Notes: a model not told the origin generated them from the sequence alone. Positions 22,760 through 34,965 are shown, numbered from the stretch's first letter. The stretch is DNA of 64,000 nucleotides from Bagarius yarrelli (GCA_005784505.1 VCAZ01000265.1:235120-299119); one strand, 5' to 3'. Numbers and translations are program-made.

Positions 22760-23060
22760 TTCCTTTCAAAGTGTCATTCCAACAAGGATGGACCCAAGTC
22801 TTGATTTCCTCCTAATTAAAAGAGGGTGTTGCAAAACACATATGATCCTATACCTCGCTCCCTTGAGAGCAGTTAACTCTCTGACTTGGACAGTGTCAAG
22901 AGGACATTTGTCGATTTGGTAAGCAAATCCCAAGCTTGATTCTGCACTAATTGAAGTGTTGAATAAAACATTAATTATTCCCCCTTTTCTCCTTTTAAGC
23001 ATGCACTTAACATGCCAGAATCTGATCTCCTTCTACTTAGTGTTGTTAAGTGCATTCCTA
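22760..23060. promoter_or_regulatory. Candidate conserved non-coding element
   Basis: Repeat-free complex sequence with CCTCCTAATTAAAAG, CACTAATTGAAG and ACATTAATTATTCC. Short antiparallel frames show no domain. Confidence 0.25.
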
Positions 23061-25088
23061 AAAGGTCACCCCCTGTCACAAGATTCTCAGTCAATGCAGG
23101 ATCCAATAACGGACTTACATACAGGAAGGTTTGATGTCAGCTTTATCTACAAATAAAAATGGAAAAATATAACGGTTTAAACACTGAAGGGAAAATAAAT
23201 TAATACAATGGCTATTAATTCCTTTTGACGTGCAGAGTCGAAAATTCTTGTCAATCCTTTCAGTCCCGGCACAGTGTCTTTACGCTGTAAATTAAATTAA
23301 TGAGAAGAAAGTAAAGGTGGTTCAATAATCTGGTTTTGCATTTGTTTATGTCTCCACATATTACAAGAGAACCCATCAATGTAGCATGCATCAACTTAAA
23401 ATGATCTCTCATATCTATATATGCAGAATATAAATTGCGTGTATTAGTTGCTTGCTTTGAACAATCAATCAACTATTTATAGACTGTCATAAAACAGCAT
23501 ATTAACTCTTTGGGCAATATGTTCTAAATCATTTAAATCTGTAGTTATTATTACATAAAGTGTAAAAGTACTTACATAAAGTGACGGAACGCTGTTGAGA
23601 GTTTGCCTATACTCCCGTTTTTATTACATGCTGATGTCGGGTTCAATCATAGATCCTGTAAAGCGAGTTTTATTGTCCCGTATAATTGGTTTCTATCAAA
23701 ATGAAATGTTTCTTTTGGTACATGTTGTGACATTTGATGCAGTAACATGGGATATAGGACAACATATAATGCTCCATTTATTCTTGAAATTTGATCATCT
23801 GCCAATTCCCACCTACTAGCAAGATTTCTCTATTAAACTCCAGTTACCAAACTGGAAGGGTGTAATAGTGTAATAGTTAATAATATTTTTCGTATATATT
23901 GCGTAAATAGGCTTGCATATTTGTTACACAGAACACAGTTATAGAAGGGAAATTATCAGGGTCGTATAGATAATAAAATAATAATAATAAAAAATGTTTT
24001 TCCTCATTATATAGTTCTCATTTTAATTAATTTTAATGTCCAGAAAATTACCTATGGTTAGTTTTGTTGTGGTTGAACTGGAATATCCTACATTTAAAAG
24101 GTCTAGGCCAGCCGATAGCACTAGCCTTTAGGTCAGACAAGTCATTGACAGTCATTTGCATTTTCACAGTATTTTAAGCTAGTAAATAATTTGCCCATAT
24201 CTGATAAACAAAAAACGAACAATAAGCAATTAATTGTACAGTCATACAGATAATTTATACACAGTAATTTAACTCGGCATTTTAATGCAGCACTGATTTG
24301 TCCGTATAATTGCCTAATTTTTTCCGTTGTTACACAAAACCTGCTAGGGACGGAAATTTTCACCACATTCTGCATAACCCTGTTTTGATTAGCTGGACCC
24401 AAAATAAACTGTTTGACTTGTTACATGTAATGTAGCGACAGAATTATTAGTCAATCAAAATTGTGTCAGCCCAACCTGAATGGCTAGCGACGTGACCAGT
24501 GCTACTCCAGTGTTTGTTGGGAATGTAAAAGTGAAAAGACCATGACAGCTACTACCAATCTACTAAAAACGGGGCCCCTTTTTTTAGACTACGGAGAAAT
24601 AATTAAAAGAAAAACCCCAAACTGGATTCACTAACAAAGACCAGAACAGTTTTTGTGCACTATTTTAAGGCTTACATCTAAAAGCACTATGAGTGGCTAA
24701 CAGCTAGCACAAAGCACAACAAGCTATTTTTTTTTTTTTTTTTACTTTTTAATACAAGTAATAGACATGAATGATTCTGGCTTGGACAGTCTGAACAGCT
24801 TCACCAAGACACGTCTTAAACATCAAGGTTCCGTCGCCAAATAACATCAGTCGTGCATAATATGTGCATTATTTTCATATAGCTTCAACAGGGACATGTT
24901 TGATGTGTGCATGTGATTAACAGTTGCTTACTTAAAACCCTGACTGAAACCCCAGTGGTTTGCCCTTGTTTATAATTACACAGCATGGATATTCCCTTTA
25001 ATTTGTTTTCCTGTAAGATTTTTACCTCATATAATTCTAGAAATATTTAACAAAGACAATTGTTAAAGTTGAATTGTTACAGTTCCGT
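23061..25088. other. Two kilobases of AT-rich unique sequence
   Basis: No SINE, DNA transposon or LINE is recognised. Frames up to 86 codons lack recognisable domains. Poly-T lies near 24727-24743. Confidence 0.45.
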
Positions 25089-25258
25089 TAACAAGCTGTT
25101 GGACTACTAATTGGAATATTTTGGGCTTAATTACCAGCACCACCAAGCTGACACTGTTGGGCCCCTAACCAACCCTCAATTGCTGAGATGGATAACAAAA
25201 TAAATAATAAATGAAAGTCTGTCTGGATACGAGCGTTTGCCAAATGCCGTAAATGTGA
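25089..25258 (+). repeat. Family A SINE, diverged
   Basis: TGTTGGACTACTAATTGGA, decayed B box, body ACTGTTGGGCCCCTAAC and tail GTCTGGATACGAGCGTTTGCC. Confidence 0.85.
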
Positions 25259-25311
25259 GCGCTGTTCTAAGTATTACATTGCATTGCATTGCGAACTCTG
25301 TTAATAATACA

Positions 25312-25312
<1 letters not shown>

Positions 25313-25366
<54 letters not shown>
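25313..25366. repeat. (TA)n microsatellite
   Basis: A long uninterrupted TA run. Confidence 0.95.
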
Positions 25367-25372
<6 letters not shown>

Positions 25373-26104
25373 GTGTTTTGTAAATCTTTCTAGAATGTTG
25401 CAAAATCCCTGACCTTAACGTTTATGTTCAGTGTATACACCAGAACTCATTTGCTGCTGTTCCGGTGAAGTCTCTGGAAATCTGAGCTTGTTCCTGACAG
25501 GGAGAATCAGTGCTAAGCATGACAATACAGCCGGCATGAAAATTCATGGGCTTTACAGTTCATGACCCCTGACTGGTCACTGTTATATAATGTTAAGAGT
25601 GAACAGTTTAACCAGGTTTTGCTCTAGATTGGGGCTTTTTATTCACTCTATCCGTTTAACCATGTATTATTTTTTTAAACGCCTAAAGGATCTAAGATAC
25701 CACAGGACACGGGGGCTCTTTATTTTACAGCTATGCAGGACATTCATTACTGTGACAGTTTTACTGTGGTGTTTAATGAGATGCTGGAATTACTGTAAAT
25801 CATGTACATTTTGTGAGAAATAAGCAACAAATTTGTGTATCTAAACAAAAAAACGTTATTTGCTTTATGTAATATTTTGTGCATAGGTTATTTTTTAATT
25901 CCTTTTCAATGTATATCAGTGATGATGGATTGATGATGGATTGATGAAGAGAAAGTTTTATCGAATTTATACATGATAATTTGGACCTTTTTCTAAAATT
26001 AGATCTTTTCATGACGGCAGAAAAAAATGATATTTAGTCTATGGTGCAAAGTAAAATCATGAAAGGATTTGTTTTAAAATTAACACCTAAAATTTTGCAA
26101 TGAT
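25367..26104. other. AT-rich unique stretch
   Basis: A small GATGGATTGAT tandem lies at 25921-25944. Nothing else recognised. Confidence 0.4.
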
Positions 26105-26300
26105 TACATTAACAGTTACAGCATTTGGCAGACGCTCTTATTCAGAGCGACGTATATTTATCCCTTTTACACAACTTAGCAACTGGTGTCTAAGTGTCTT
26201 TCTCAGGTGCCCAACAGTGCCAACATGGTGGTGCTGGAAATTGAACCCCGATCATCCAATTAGCAGTCCAACAACTTAACCAGCTGAGCTACCAGTTCCC
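26105..26300 (-). repeat. Family A SINE, near complete
   Basis: Tail GGCAGACGCTCTTATTCAG, then the body, with the reverse A box CCAGCTGAGCTACCAG at the right. It is the last dispersed repeat before an ~8.3-kb interval without any. Confidence 0.9.
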
Positions 26301-27422
26301 CATAATGTGTGTTTGAGACACTAACATTGCTTTCAGCTTTGTAGAGACACTAATGGTCACCATTTTTTTTGGCACTTTCTTCATGCCATTAGTTTTCCAA
26401 AGAGATTTTTGGAATTTTAAAACATTAAAATTAAAAATAATTATCATTAAAAGTTTATCTATAACATTATTATTCATTGTTTTATTACTTTATCATATGA
26501 TTTTATAAGTATTAATGTTATTAATAACATAATTTATTTATAATTGATATTTATTTGTATATTTCGAAAGTTCAGATTTTACATCAATTTGACTCTAGAT
26601 TTTTATTTACACATAGTTTATGTAATTTAATACCAAATTTCAAATTTCAAAAATCTAGCTCTAGTACTAGAGGCCAAATAAAAGCTTTTATATTTATTAT
26701 AGTAAAAGTAGCCTTAGTGGTACTGGACAATTTGTGTGCTTGGCGTGCTGGAGGCTTTGTAGGTTTCCTACCGCCTCATGACCGCCTCCAAATAAATGGC
26801 CTGACCTTCATCATGTTTGGTTTCCCTCAGTGTGACTGATGAGCTTGATAATATTGCCAGTGACCTTCAACAATTTGTGTGAGATATTCAAGCAAGTCAT
26901 ACAGTATATGCTGTTTTTCTAATCTTGCAATCGATCCATGAAGGACAGTGGTGCCGTTATCCATTTTGTGATTTTGGCTTTGCAAAGAGAACAAAAGTTC
27001 TCTGCGGTCTAAATATCCTGAAGTATTTTAATAGATATTTAAAACCTTCCTATAGACAGTATCAAGAGATATAATTTCACTGCACTTACTTTGCATTGTC
27101 TGTCTTTTTTTAAATGTAAAAGGGTCAAGTGTGTGTAAAGTGTGTGTCTTTGTTACTGAAGCTAATCTACATATTATAGTCATCGAGCCAATCGCGGGTC
27201 AAAACCAGGAAGAACACTGTGACAGAACACTGGAAAATTTGTGCACAATTAACTTTTAAAATAATGGACAGAAACAAGAAGAGAAAATTAGGCAAGCTTA
27301 TTAGCGATTTAGCACAGAACAGGTGAACACATTAGAGTAATCAATCAATGACAACACAGACAGGACAAGACAAAACACTTGGGTGAACAAACAGACAACA
27401 TGAGAGCGGAGCTCATGGCAAA
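26301..27422. other. Unique stretch, start of dispersed-repeat-free interval
   Basis: 26301-26700 is very AT-rich and 26700-27420 is of mixed composition. There is no repeat family or supported gene. Confidence 0.4.
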
Positions 27423-27472
27423 CATCCATCTATCCATCCATCCATCCATCCATCTATCTATCTATCTATCTA

Positions 27473-27543
<71 letters not shown>
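27423..27543. repeat. Compound (ATCC)n(ATCT)n microsatellite
   Basis: A short ATCC array followed by a long ATCT array. Confidence 0.95.
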
Positions 27544-27544
<1 letters not shown>

Positions 27545-27759
27545 GTTCAGTCAGACTATTCGTTTATATAATGTTTATATAATTTGTTTATAAATGTTTT
27601 TATGTTTTACAAAAAAATTATGAAACAAAGACTATTTGCTTCTATAATCACTTAAACAGCAAAAGTACTTCTAAATGTTCAGGCTAAAAATGACTAGCCG
27701 CTGAACTTAATTTGGAAATATTCCCAGAAAATCCAACTGTGTGTGTATGAGGTGGGGGA

Positions 27760-27964
27760 AGTGGCAGAAGAACCGAATGGTTTGCCTGCATCCAAGCACC
27801 TCTCTGCTCTGAATAACGAGGTGTCAGGCCTTTACTTTACAGAAGGCCTCGGCTTCACGCCTCATCCATTCGTGTCACAGCATCAAGCAATCAGGGCAGA
27901 CAAAGCCGAGCCTTTGCTGATTAATATCCATCGAAGAAACCATCTAAAATAAAGGGGGGGGGGG
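27760..27964. promoter_or_regulatory. Candidate conserved non-coding element ending in a G11 tract
   Basis: Locally GC-richer, repeat-free sequence including TTTGCTGATTAATATCC (27913-27929), followed by eleven G at 27954-27964. A 69-codon frame spans it but has no domain. Confidence 0.3.
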
Positions 27965-27999
27965 TCGCAAAACAGTCCCCCTGGGTTTAGATGAGTATA

Positions 28000-28295
28000 C
28001 AATTGAGAATAATGACTGTCACTGTTTTGGCCCCTTTCGGTTTTATGGAAGCGGATGGTTTGCTGTTTGGATCTTCCTCCCCATTCCTCCTCTTCCCCCC
28101 ACTCCCTCAATTCTCCCTCAAGCCCCCAAACCGTTCCCTCACTAGCTTGTTTTGCCAGCTGCTGGCACGTCCTGGCAAAAAAAGTCATTAGCAAGGAGGT
28201 CCATCGGTCAAGATTTATGACAGCGGCGTATAATGAGAATCACTACAGGCGCTTTCGGGAGAATGTGATTGGGTAACCTTTTTGTAATGGCTGTT
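28000..28295. promoter_or_regulatory. Strong candidate conserved non-coding element
   Basis: A pyrimidine-rich stretch (28070-28150) is followed by 28185-28280, of high complexity and almost balanced composition (GGTCAAGATTTATGACAGC, CGGCGTATAATGAGAATC, CACTACAGGCGCTTTC). Frames of 66, 73 and 103 codons overlap on both strands, none with a domain, which argues against coding. This is the most CNE-like core in the window by eye. Confidence 0.35.
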
Positions 28296-28479
28296 CGAAT
28301 GCTTGGTAGTTCTAGATTGACAACGAGAAGACTAGATAGGGAGCATGGATTTATTAGCGGAAATCGGCCAAATGGGAATTCCGAATTGGTTGGCTGTGAT
28401 GGTTAAACATAAAATGAAAAGTGAAAGGATGGGATAGAGAGAGAGCACAGGTGTAAAAAGCATCTCAGTCATCATGGCA

Positions 28480-29010
28480 AATGAACACTATAACATTTCA
28501 ACATTCCCAATTTCCCTGCTCCAATCACCTTATTCCGAAAGCGGAAAAACGTGATTTACGGATAAACCGAGCTTTCTACGAATTGGCTTGGCATTTTCAG
28601 GGTTTCAGGGCTAATGCATCATAGTCTTTGTCAACATTTTTTTGTTCCTTGGTTTATCTAGCTTGTGGTCTGGGTGTAATTATCTCTGTATTGATAAATT
28701 TGAGCAGGGATGTCTTTTATGGACTGAGGTCCGGATGACATCGGCATTTTTAGGAGTGCTGAGGGAAGCACATCACGTTGTTTTTATCAGCTTAAGAGAG
28801 AACTTAATGTGCATATGACAAAATTAATTACAGAGCAAAATTTATTCAGGCATTTGTGATTTAAAAATTCTTCGGTTTAGAAGCCATAACATTTTAGGCC
28901 CAGTAATTTATGCATCCACATTGTAGTGTTTTATATTTGGAAAATGGGTGCATAAATATCAATTATGCGTTTTGCTGTTTAATTAAATGTTCTAATTTGG
29001 TTAAAACTGT
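28480..29010. promoter_or_regulatory. Candidate enhancer with POU/homeodomain-type sites
   Basis: Repeat-free. It contains ACAAAATTAATTACAGAG (28819-28836), AATTTATGCATCC (near 28906) and the palindromic GCATAA(7 nt)TTATGC at 28950-28968, with TTTAATTAAATG just after. Such clusters bind POU and homeodomain factors in known vertebrate enhancers; binding here is inferred. Confidence 0.35.
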
Positions 29011-29089
29011 AAATCTATGTATCTTCCTACACACTGCAATGGTACATGGGCTCTGTTAGAGTGTGTGTATGTGTGTGTGCTATGCGTAT

Positions 29090-29560
29090 GGGAGGAGACC
29101 GACCTCCTCAGCCCTGGAGAAGACTTCAGGGCTCATCTCTATTAGATTATTTTGATGTTTTTATTCTTCCGTGATTGGGAGCCGTTCCTGACAACCAAAA
29201 CAGACAGGCTTTGCGAAGGCATCGAGTGCTCTTTTGGGTCCTCTCCAAGAAGCATGCTTCAATAAAACATTACACCTCTGCCCCCTCTGACTGGCCAGCA
29301 GTGCTGCGTTCTTTCCCCTTTACACTCGTGTGCACATCGGCCCCGCTGCTCACTCGAGCTCTAAGTGAAGGTTTGCACGCAAACATGGCTCCCACCGAAG
29401 TTACCTCAGGCGAAAGCAGCTCCATCGGCGGCAAAATTAAACATTACGCCGCGTCCCTGGCGATTATGAGTGTAGCTGATTCGAGTGGGGTGCATGTTTT
29501 TTTAATGAGGTGTGATTGTCCTTCTCTAGCTCGACTCCCTCGGTAGGCTGGGCCTGTCAC
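29090..29560. promoter_or_regulatory. GC-richer repeat-free block, candidate conserved non-coding element
   Basis: It holds the longest non-AT-rich sequence in the window. A + strand frame of 123 codons (29175-29546) is open but starts without an ATG, has no domain, and contains an AT-rich motif stretch (GGCAAAATTAAACATTACG). Non-coding regulatory sequence is more likely than an exon, but an exon cannot be excluded. Confidence 0.3.
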
Positions 29561-29666
29561 ATCTACTGAAGGAAAAAGGGGTAGGAGAAAGGAGCTCGAT
29601 GGATATGTTGGTACAGCTCGGGATTTCTGTTGGTGAAGCAGGGCAGTGAAAACAAACTTTGAACAC

Positions 29667-29702
29667 AGAGAGAGAGAGAGAGAGAGAGAGAAAGAAAGAG
29701 AG
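29667..29702. repeat. (GA)n microsatellite
   Basis: GA run with a few AAAG interruptions. Confidence 0.9.
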
Positions 29703-30276
29703 GAGGGGGTCCTCTTCCCTGCAGGGCTAGGTAATGTTTTATTAACCCACAGTGCATCTGAAACTAGAAGGGGTAAATCATTAAAAAGTATTCCTCCACT
29801 CTTCCTCTCCTTAATGCTGGATGATTAATGCAACTAACGAGAATTAGTTAACTGGGAAATGATGAGTATTACATATCAGCTCGCATGAAGCAAAGTAAGA
29901 TTTATTATCTCTGATGAGTTTCATCCAAATGTTTTTTTTTCTCAGATAATTATTAAAATTCTATAATGCAAATTTATAACACACAAATAAATGGGTGTTT
30001 TTTTTTACCATCATAAACACTTTTTTTGTTACCAGGCAGACCCATATCAACTGACCAGGACGGAATTCATCTTCTGAAAAATTGTTTATGATTTTTAGCA
30101 TATTTGATTTTAATGTTTTTAAAGCTTGTGAAGATAAATGTAGATAATAATAACATAAAAAAGATAATAATATAAAATCTTCCATCATTTGTGATAATAT
30201 TATTATTGATTTATTATTAATATGATTTATTATTATCATTACTGATATTATTATTTACTTTTATTATTACTACTAC
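29703..30276. other. AT-rich unique stretch
   Basis: ATT-rich sequence near 30180-30270 leads into the GATA array. No gene. Confidence 0.4.
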
Positions 30277-30356
30277 TAGATAGATAGATAGGTAGATAGA
30301 TGGACAGACAGACAAGCAGGTAGACAAACAGGTAGATAGACAGACAGACAGAGATG

Positions 30357-30425
<69 letters not shown>
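30277..30425. repeat. (GATA)n microsatellite with GACA variants
   Basis: A degenerate GATA/GACA/GGTA start is followed by a clean GATA array. GATA/GACA (Bkm-type) arrays are widespread in vertebrates. Confidence 0.95.
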
Positions 30426-31839
30426 GTCTATTGACTGATTATAAGATCAGATTCTCTCTTTAGAATTCATAATAACAAATGTTAATTTGAGATGAAAAAT
30501 GAATGAGATGAAATCGAGATGTAATTAGTTGACTCAGCTGACTAAAGTCTAAAATCAGATGAGTTGTTAAAGAACAGAAATGCTGACAGAACACAGAGCT
30601 CTCGTTTGGGTTCTGCTGTCTTTGCTTGATTATTATCATTACAGTCCACACGCCTGACAGACAAAAGAAAAACTTTGAGTTTCTTGCTTTCTGTTAGCTG
30701 TGTGTTATTAGAACAGTTGAAAAGCAACACGGACACATAAAAACGGCCATTCTGGAAAATTCTGTCTGTGTAAAGTGAAATTAGTTTTAAGTATTGTCGT
30801 TTATTCGAATAGACCATTATTTATGATACCACATGACCAAAAAAATATAATGACTTTTAAAATATGTCTTTAATATTTCATTTTATGTAGAAATGAATGT
30901 AGAAAACAACAGGTATAAAAATAAAATATAAATGTTTATTGCATAATTTTTATTGTTATTCATTGCAAAAACCTTTAAAACCAATTTAAACTTATTATAA
31001 TTTTTGTTATTTAATAAAAATAAAGTACAAGTAGCTTTAAAAAAAAACAGAGCAAGTACAAGAAGACCATTAAATACTTTGCACTCGAAATTTAACCAAA
31101 ACTTCTGCTCCTAACAGTCTTTGTGAAATGGTACACTTTGTTTTGTGATCTATTGTATCAGTAATGAGCTGTTCAATAATAAGACTTAATTATTAGGCTT
31201 TACTACACCCTATACCTCCCCCCTTATACCCCCTGTCCCCTGCCCCCCTGTATACACACACTACTTCTTCCCTATTTAAGTGGGTGCCAGTTTTCCAAAA
31301 TGTTCTTCTAAAATCCATGTGTGCAATTGAAATAATTTCGGCTTTTATGATATTCGAAGCTTATTAACTGTCTCATTACACTTACCTTTTATACCAAATC
31401 AGGAGCGACATATTATAAGTTTTCGAAACTACCTGGAAAACTCATTTTCGCATGAATTCTCATATGAATATATTTTCCCAAATCACATTGTATCCAGCTT
31501 GATTAACGGAATATATAGACTTAATTTTTTGCCTCTTATTTAATCGTATTATTATTATTTTATATAATATTTTCTTTGCAGTAACCTTGTAGTTATTTTT
31601 GAACTAGTCTATATGACGTACACATCAAGTTATAATTTAGGATATGCTTTAGTAATCATGCTTTAGGGTCATTTATGTCGTTGGCCTTTAATGCATACGC
31701 CTACTTTTTAATGAAAGGGCGGGTTAAGATGTCAATCATTTTCCGTCTTCTGGGTTTTTTAATTGGGTCAAATGAAGTAAAACATGAAGTAAAATGATAA
31801 ATTACTTTTAAGAAGTTATTGTTGTATTTTTAAACACAT
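30426..31839. other. Unique stretch with a C-rich motif
   Basis: No dispersed element. A C-rich run at 31217-31249 (C6, C5, C4 and C6 blocks among others) would give a G-quadruplex motif on the minus strand. Confidence 0.45.
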
Positions 31840-31990
31840 ACAGCATCGGGGGATCTCATGAAGCTGTCCCCTGCAGCACACACCCAATTACTCTCCCCGA
31901 TTACTCACAAGCGGCCAATCAGTGTCCCATCAGCACCTGCAGACGTGGATGGTTTTAATTCATCAAAAGTCATAAAGACTTGGATCTAAG
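31840..31990. promoter_or_regulatory. Candidate conserved non-coding element
   Basis: Repeat-free block of higher complexity with CACCCAATTACTCTCCCCG and GATGGTTTTAATTCATC. Confidence 0.25.
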
Positions 31991-32569
31991 AGGTGTTAAA
32001 ATGTGTCCATTTTTCACATTCTGGTCCTTGTGTCCTTTTTGTTGCTTTTTTTGTCCTGCTTTAATTTTCCACATGGTCATGCTTATATTTCTCTTGATGT
32101 TTTTGTGAATAAATGCATTTAATTTAAATTCTTACATTCAGATTCCTATTGGTTTCGATTAAATGGTGAATTTCGTACTCTAGCACTTCTTTTTCTTTTC
32201 ACAGACGCCAAACAATAAAAAAAGTAATCACACCAACGTACCAGTGTAACGTCATTAAATTATCTATTTGCAGAACCTCATTGCCTTTAGAATCGTCTCA
32301 TTTTAAAGAGTAGCAAAATAAACCCCCAAACATTTATAGCTTTGAATTGAAACTGTTCGATTACCGAATTACTCTGGTGGGCCGATGTGTTCTCACAGTT
32401 GCAACTGTACACTTTGCATGATTCGAGTCGTCTTAACAATGGCAAAGGCAGAGTTAAGCTCAGGTTAACAGGTGGCTCTCTTACCTTATGCTTTTACTGG
32501 AAATCAACGTTATAACCGACTCATCTTTGTTCCTTTCTTTCATACACATTTCAGGGAAAATCAAACAGA
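31991..32569. other. Unique stretch
   Basis: No repeat or gene recognised. Confidence 0.4.
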
Positions 32570-32860
32570 TCGATAGATAGATAGATAGATATATAGATAG
32601 ATAGATATAGAATTCGATAGATAATAGATAGATGCGTAAATTAATGAGCCGGTGACAGACGACAGTTGATTGATAGATTGTTAAATTGAATATCTATACA
32701 TCGGTGGATAGTATATGATAGTATATATATATAGAGATAGTAGATAAAGATAGAGAAATAATTCTGTAAAAGTAATGGAGACTGGATACATGACGCAGTT
32801 ATTGATAAATTGATAGATAGATATAGTAATATATGATTAGATAGATAGATCGAATAGATC
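32570..32860. repeat. Degenerate GATA microsatellite region
   Basis: Two decayed GATA arrays (32570-32634 and 32698-32860) are separated by ~60 bp. Point changes have broken the register. Confidence 0.8.
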
Positions 32861-32883
32861 GGGCTGGCGTACATACATACCGT

Positions 32884-33000
32884 TTATTTTTTTTTTTTTT
32901 TTATTTATTTTATTATCATTGAAATTTATCAGTAAAGAAGTAAGACAGTAAGACTGTAAGAGAGTAAGAGAGTAGAAGTACGAGTAAGAGAGTAAGATAT
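32884..33000. repeat. Poly-T tract and short AGTAAGA minisatellite
   Basis: A poly-T run lies at 32884-32903. Imperfect 8-10 nt units of the AGTAAGAG type fill 32934-32996. Confidence 0.7.
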
Positions 33001-33114
33001 AGGCCTGTTTAAAAAAATCATTTTCTTGAACTCCAACCTCATCGTTCCTGTTTGTCTCTACAAAGCCGACCGCACACTTCTTAACGTCTGCTTGTGTGTG
33101 TTGTGATGTGTTGG

Positions 33115-33142
33115 TTGTGTGTGTGTGTGTGTGTGTGTGTGA
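33115..33142. repeat. (GT)n microsatellite
   Basis: About 13 GT units. Confidence 0.9.
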
Positions 33143-34599
33143 CAAGCAATGATGAAACCTCCAGTACTTTTGTGTTAAGAAAAGTTAGTTTATATTCAGA
33201 ACTCTCACTCTAGCCCTTGTGGAGGTTGTATGCAGAAGCTTAACATAGAAAAAGAAAACTGACCAGCCGAGAGTAGGAATGTTTGCCCACAAAGTAAGTT
33301 GGATGAACGCTGACAGCCAAGATTCAACCTCCACCTAAGGCTACCCTTTTTTCCAGACCTCACACCAAGATGTGGTCCTGAAATAATCATATTCAGCGGT
33401 CTGTTTAGCACTATGATGCACCATAACCTCACCTACGATCAGCGATGCCCCGGGTAACGCCATGAGAGCTGCTCTTCTGGACACACACACGCACACACAA
33501 ACCCCCAAGGAAAGAAAGATCATACCATGGTATATGGTGTCCACACCTTATTTGTACAATAGCTGGGTCTAAAATCTCGGCACTGAAAGCATAACTTTGA
33601 ATTCAGCCATATAGAAATAAATTATATTATAATATATTTAATGTGAATTATCTTTAAAGAAACTGAAGTGTTTTATGATTAATATGGATATTAACATGGA
33701 TAAGGTTTTCCAGTTTTATTGACATGTAAGAACTTATTATGGCTTTTTGTAGCTGAGCAAATCTCTACACTTGGATTGAACTCTGCATTAACAGGAAGCC
33801 ACTTTGGGTAAAAGCTTTCAAACAACCGTGAAATACCATCAAATATATTTATAGTACATACTCGGTATCGATTTTACCATGAATTACGAATTATTATTAT
33901 TTAGTATTTTATAACATTTTGTAGCATTCCATGTCTCTAAAAAAGTTTCTTGCTTAAAGCGAGATCTTACTGTAAATTACAATGTGTTCCAGACTATTAT
34001 TTATATTTACAGCAATTAAAAAATGGCTATTAAGCTTTTATATATGGGGTCTAAGAAGGAGTGAACACTATCTTCTCTTTATTTTTGTGTTTTGTAGTCA
34101 TATACTAACTGTATACAACACTGTGAAATATTCACTCTAAGCTTATTGCTAAAAAGGGTATAAAATTTTAAAGATGGCTGTCAGATGAATGTATAAAAAG
34201 TGCCTCTTAAAGAAAGAGTTTTATTTATATAGTTGTTTCACTCCAGCCGGTCAGAACTATAAGCCACTGTGGGGTTATGGGGTCTTTGTCAAACATTCTT
34301 TTAGAGATGTTTGAGATAAAATAAAGAGGATCACATTTCATTTTTAAGGTTATGTGTTTTTATACTCCAGAAAATTGACCTGAATGTTGATTAGAATGTT
34401 ATTAGTTGGAGTTAAATGTAAATGCAAGTTGTAAATCTAGGCTGACAGCCAGACAGGGCCTCAAGCAAGCTGTAGGATGGTGTGTGTCTGTGTGTGTGTG
34501 TATAACATTTGGACTGCTGCCTAATGTAACTTGTAGAATTTTATGCAAAGGAAACCATCAGAATACAAATAATGCATATCATAAATTATGGGGTTTTTT
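33143..34599. other. Unique stretch
   Basis: No dispersed repeat or supported gene. A short ACACAC run lies at 33480-33498. Confidence 0.4.
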
Positions 34600-34810
34600 T
34601 GACCATCACTAGTCCAAAGCTTTGACCCGAACCCCACCCCAGACCTCCTCACCTAACATAAGTGTCTGATTTCACTGAAGGAGCAAATCCTGACAGCCAC
34701 ACTCCAAAATGTAATGAAAGCCTTTCCAGACATGTGGAGGGTTATATAGTATGAATAGTGAGACTAAATCTGGTTAAGAATGTTTAAAAAACATATGTGG
34801 ATGTAACCGC
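34600..34810. mobile_element. Tc1/mariner relic
   Basis: GACCCGAACCCCACCCCAG, GAGCAAATCCTGACAGCCAC, AAGCCTTTCCAGACATGTGG and GAGACTAAATCTGG follow the order of the non-autonomous Tc1-like family, in the orientation of the 15742 copy. The right terminus is lost. Confidence 0.65.
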
Positions 34811-34965
34811 TGGATAGCTCAATACTTTTGCTATTGTAGCTACCCTTAGTACAGGAAAAAAAGCTACTCCTTTAACAGTTTTTTTTGTTGTTGTTGTTAC
34901 CCACAATTTGTGAACTATTGTATCAGTATTGAGCTGTTTAATGATGTGACTCAAAACACTTTTTG

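Noticed and set aside
27883..28276. Overlapping frames on both strands in a candidate CNE
   Set aside because: Frames are open in several phases on both strands, as expected of GC-richer non-coding DNA. No domain or start context.
30277..30425. CRISPR-like repeat array
   Set aside because: Simple GATA tandem repeat without unique spacers, in a vertebrate genome.
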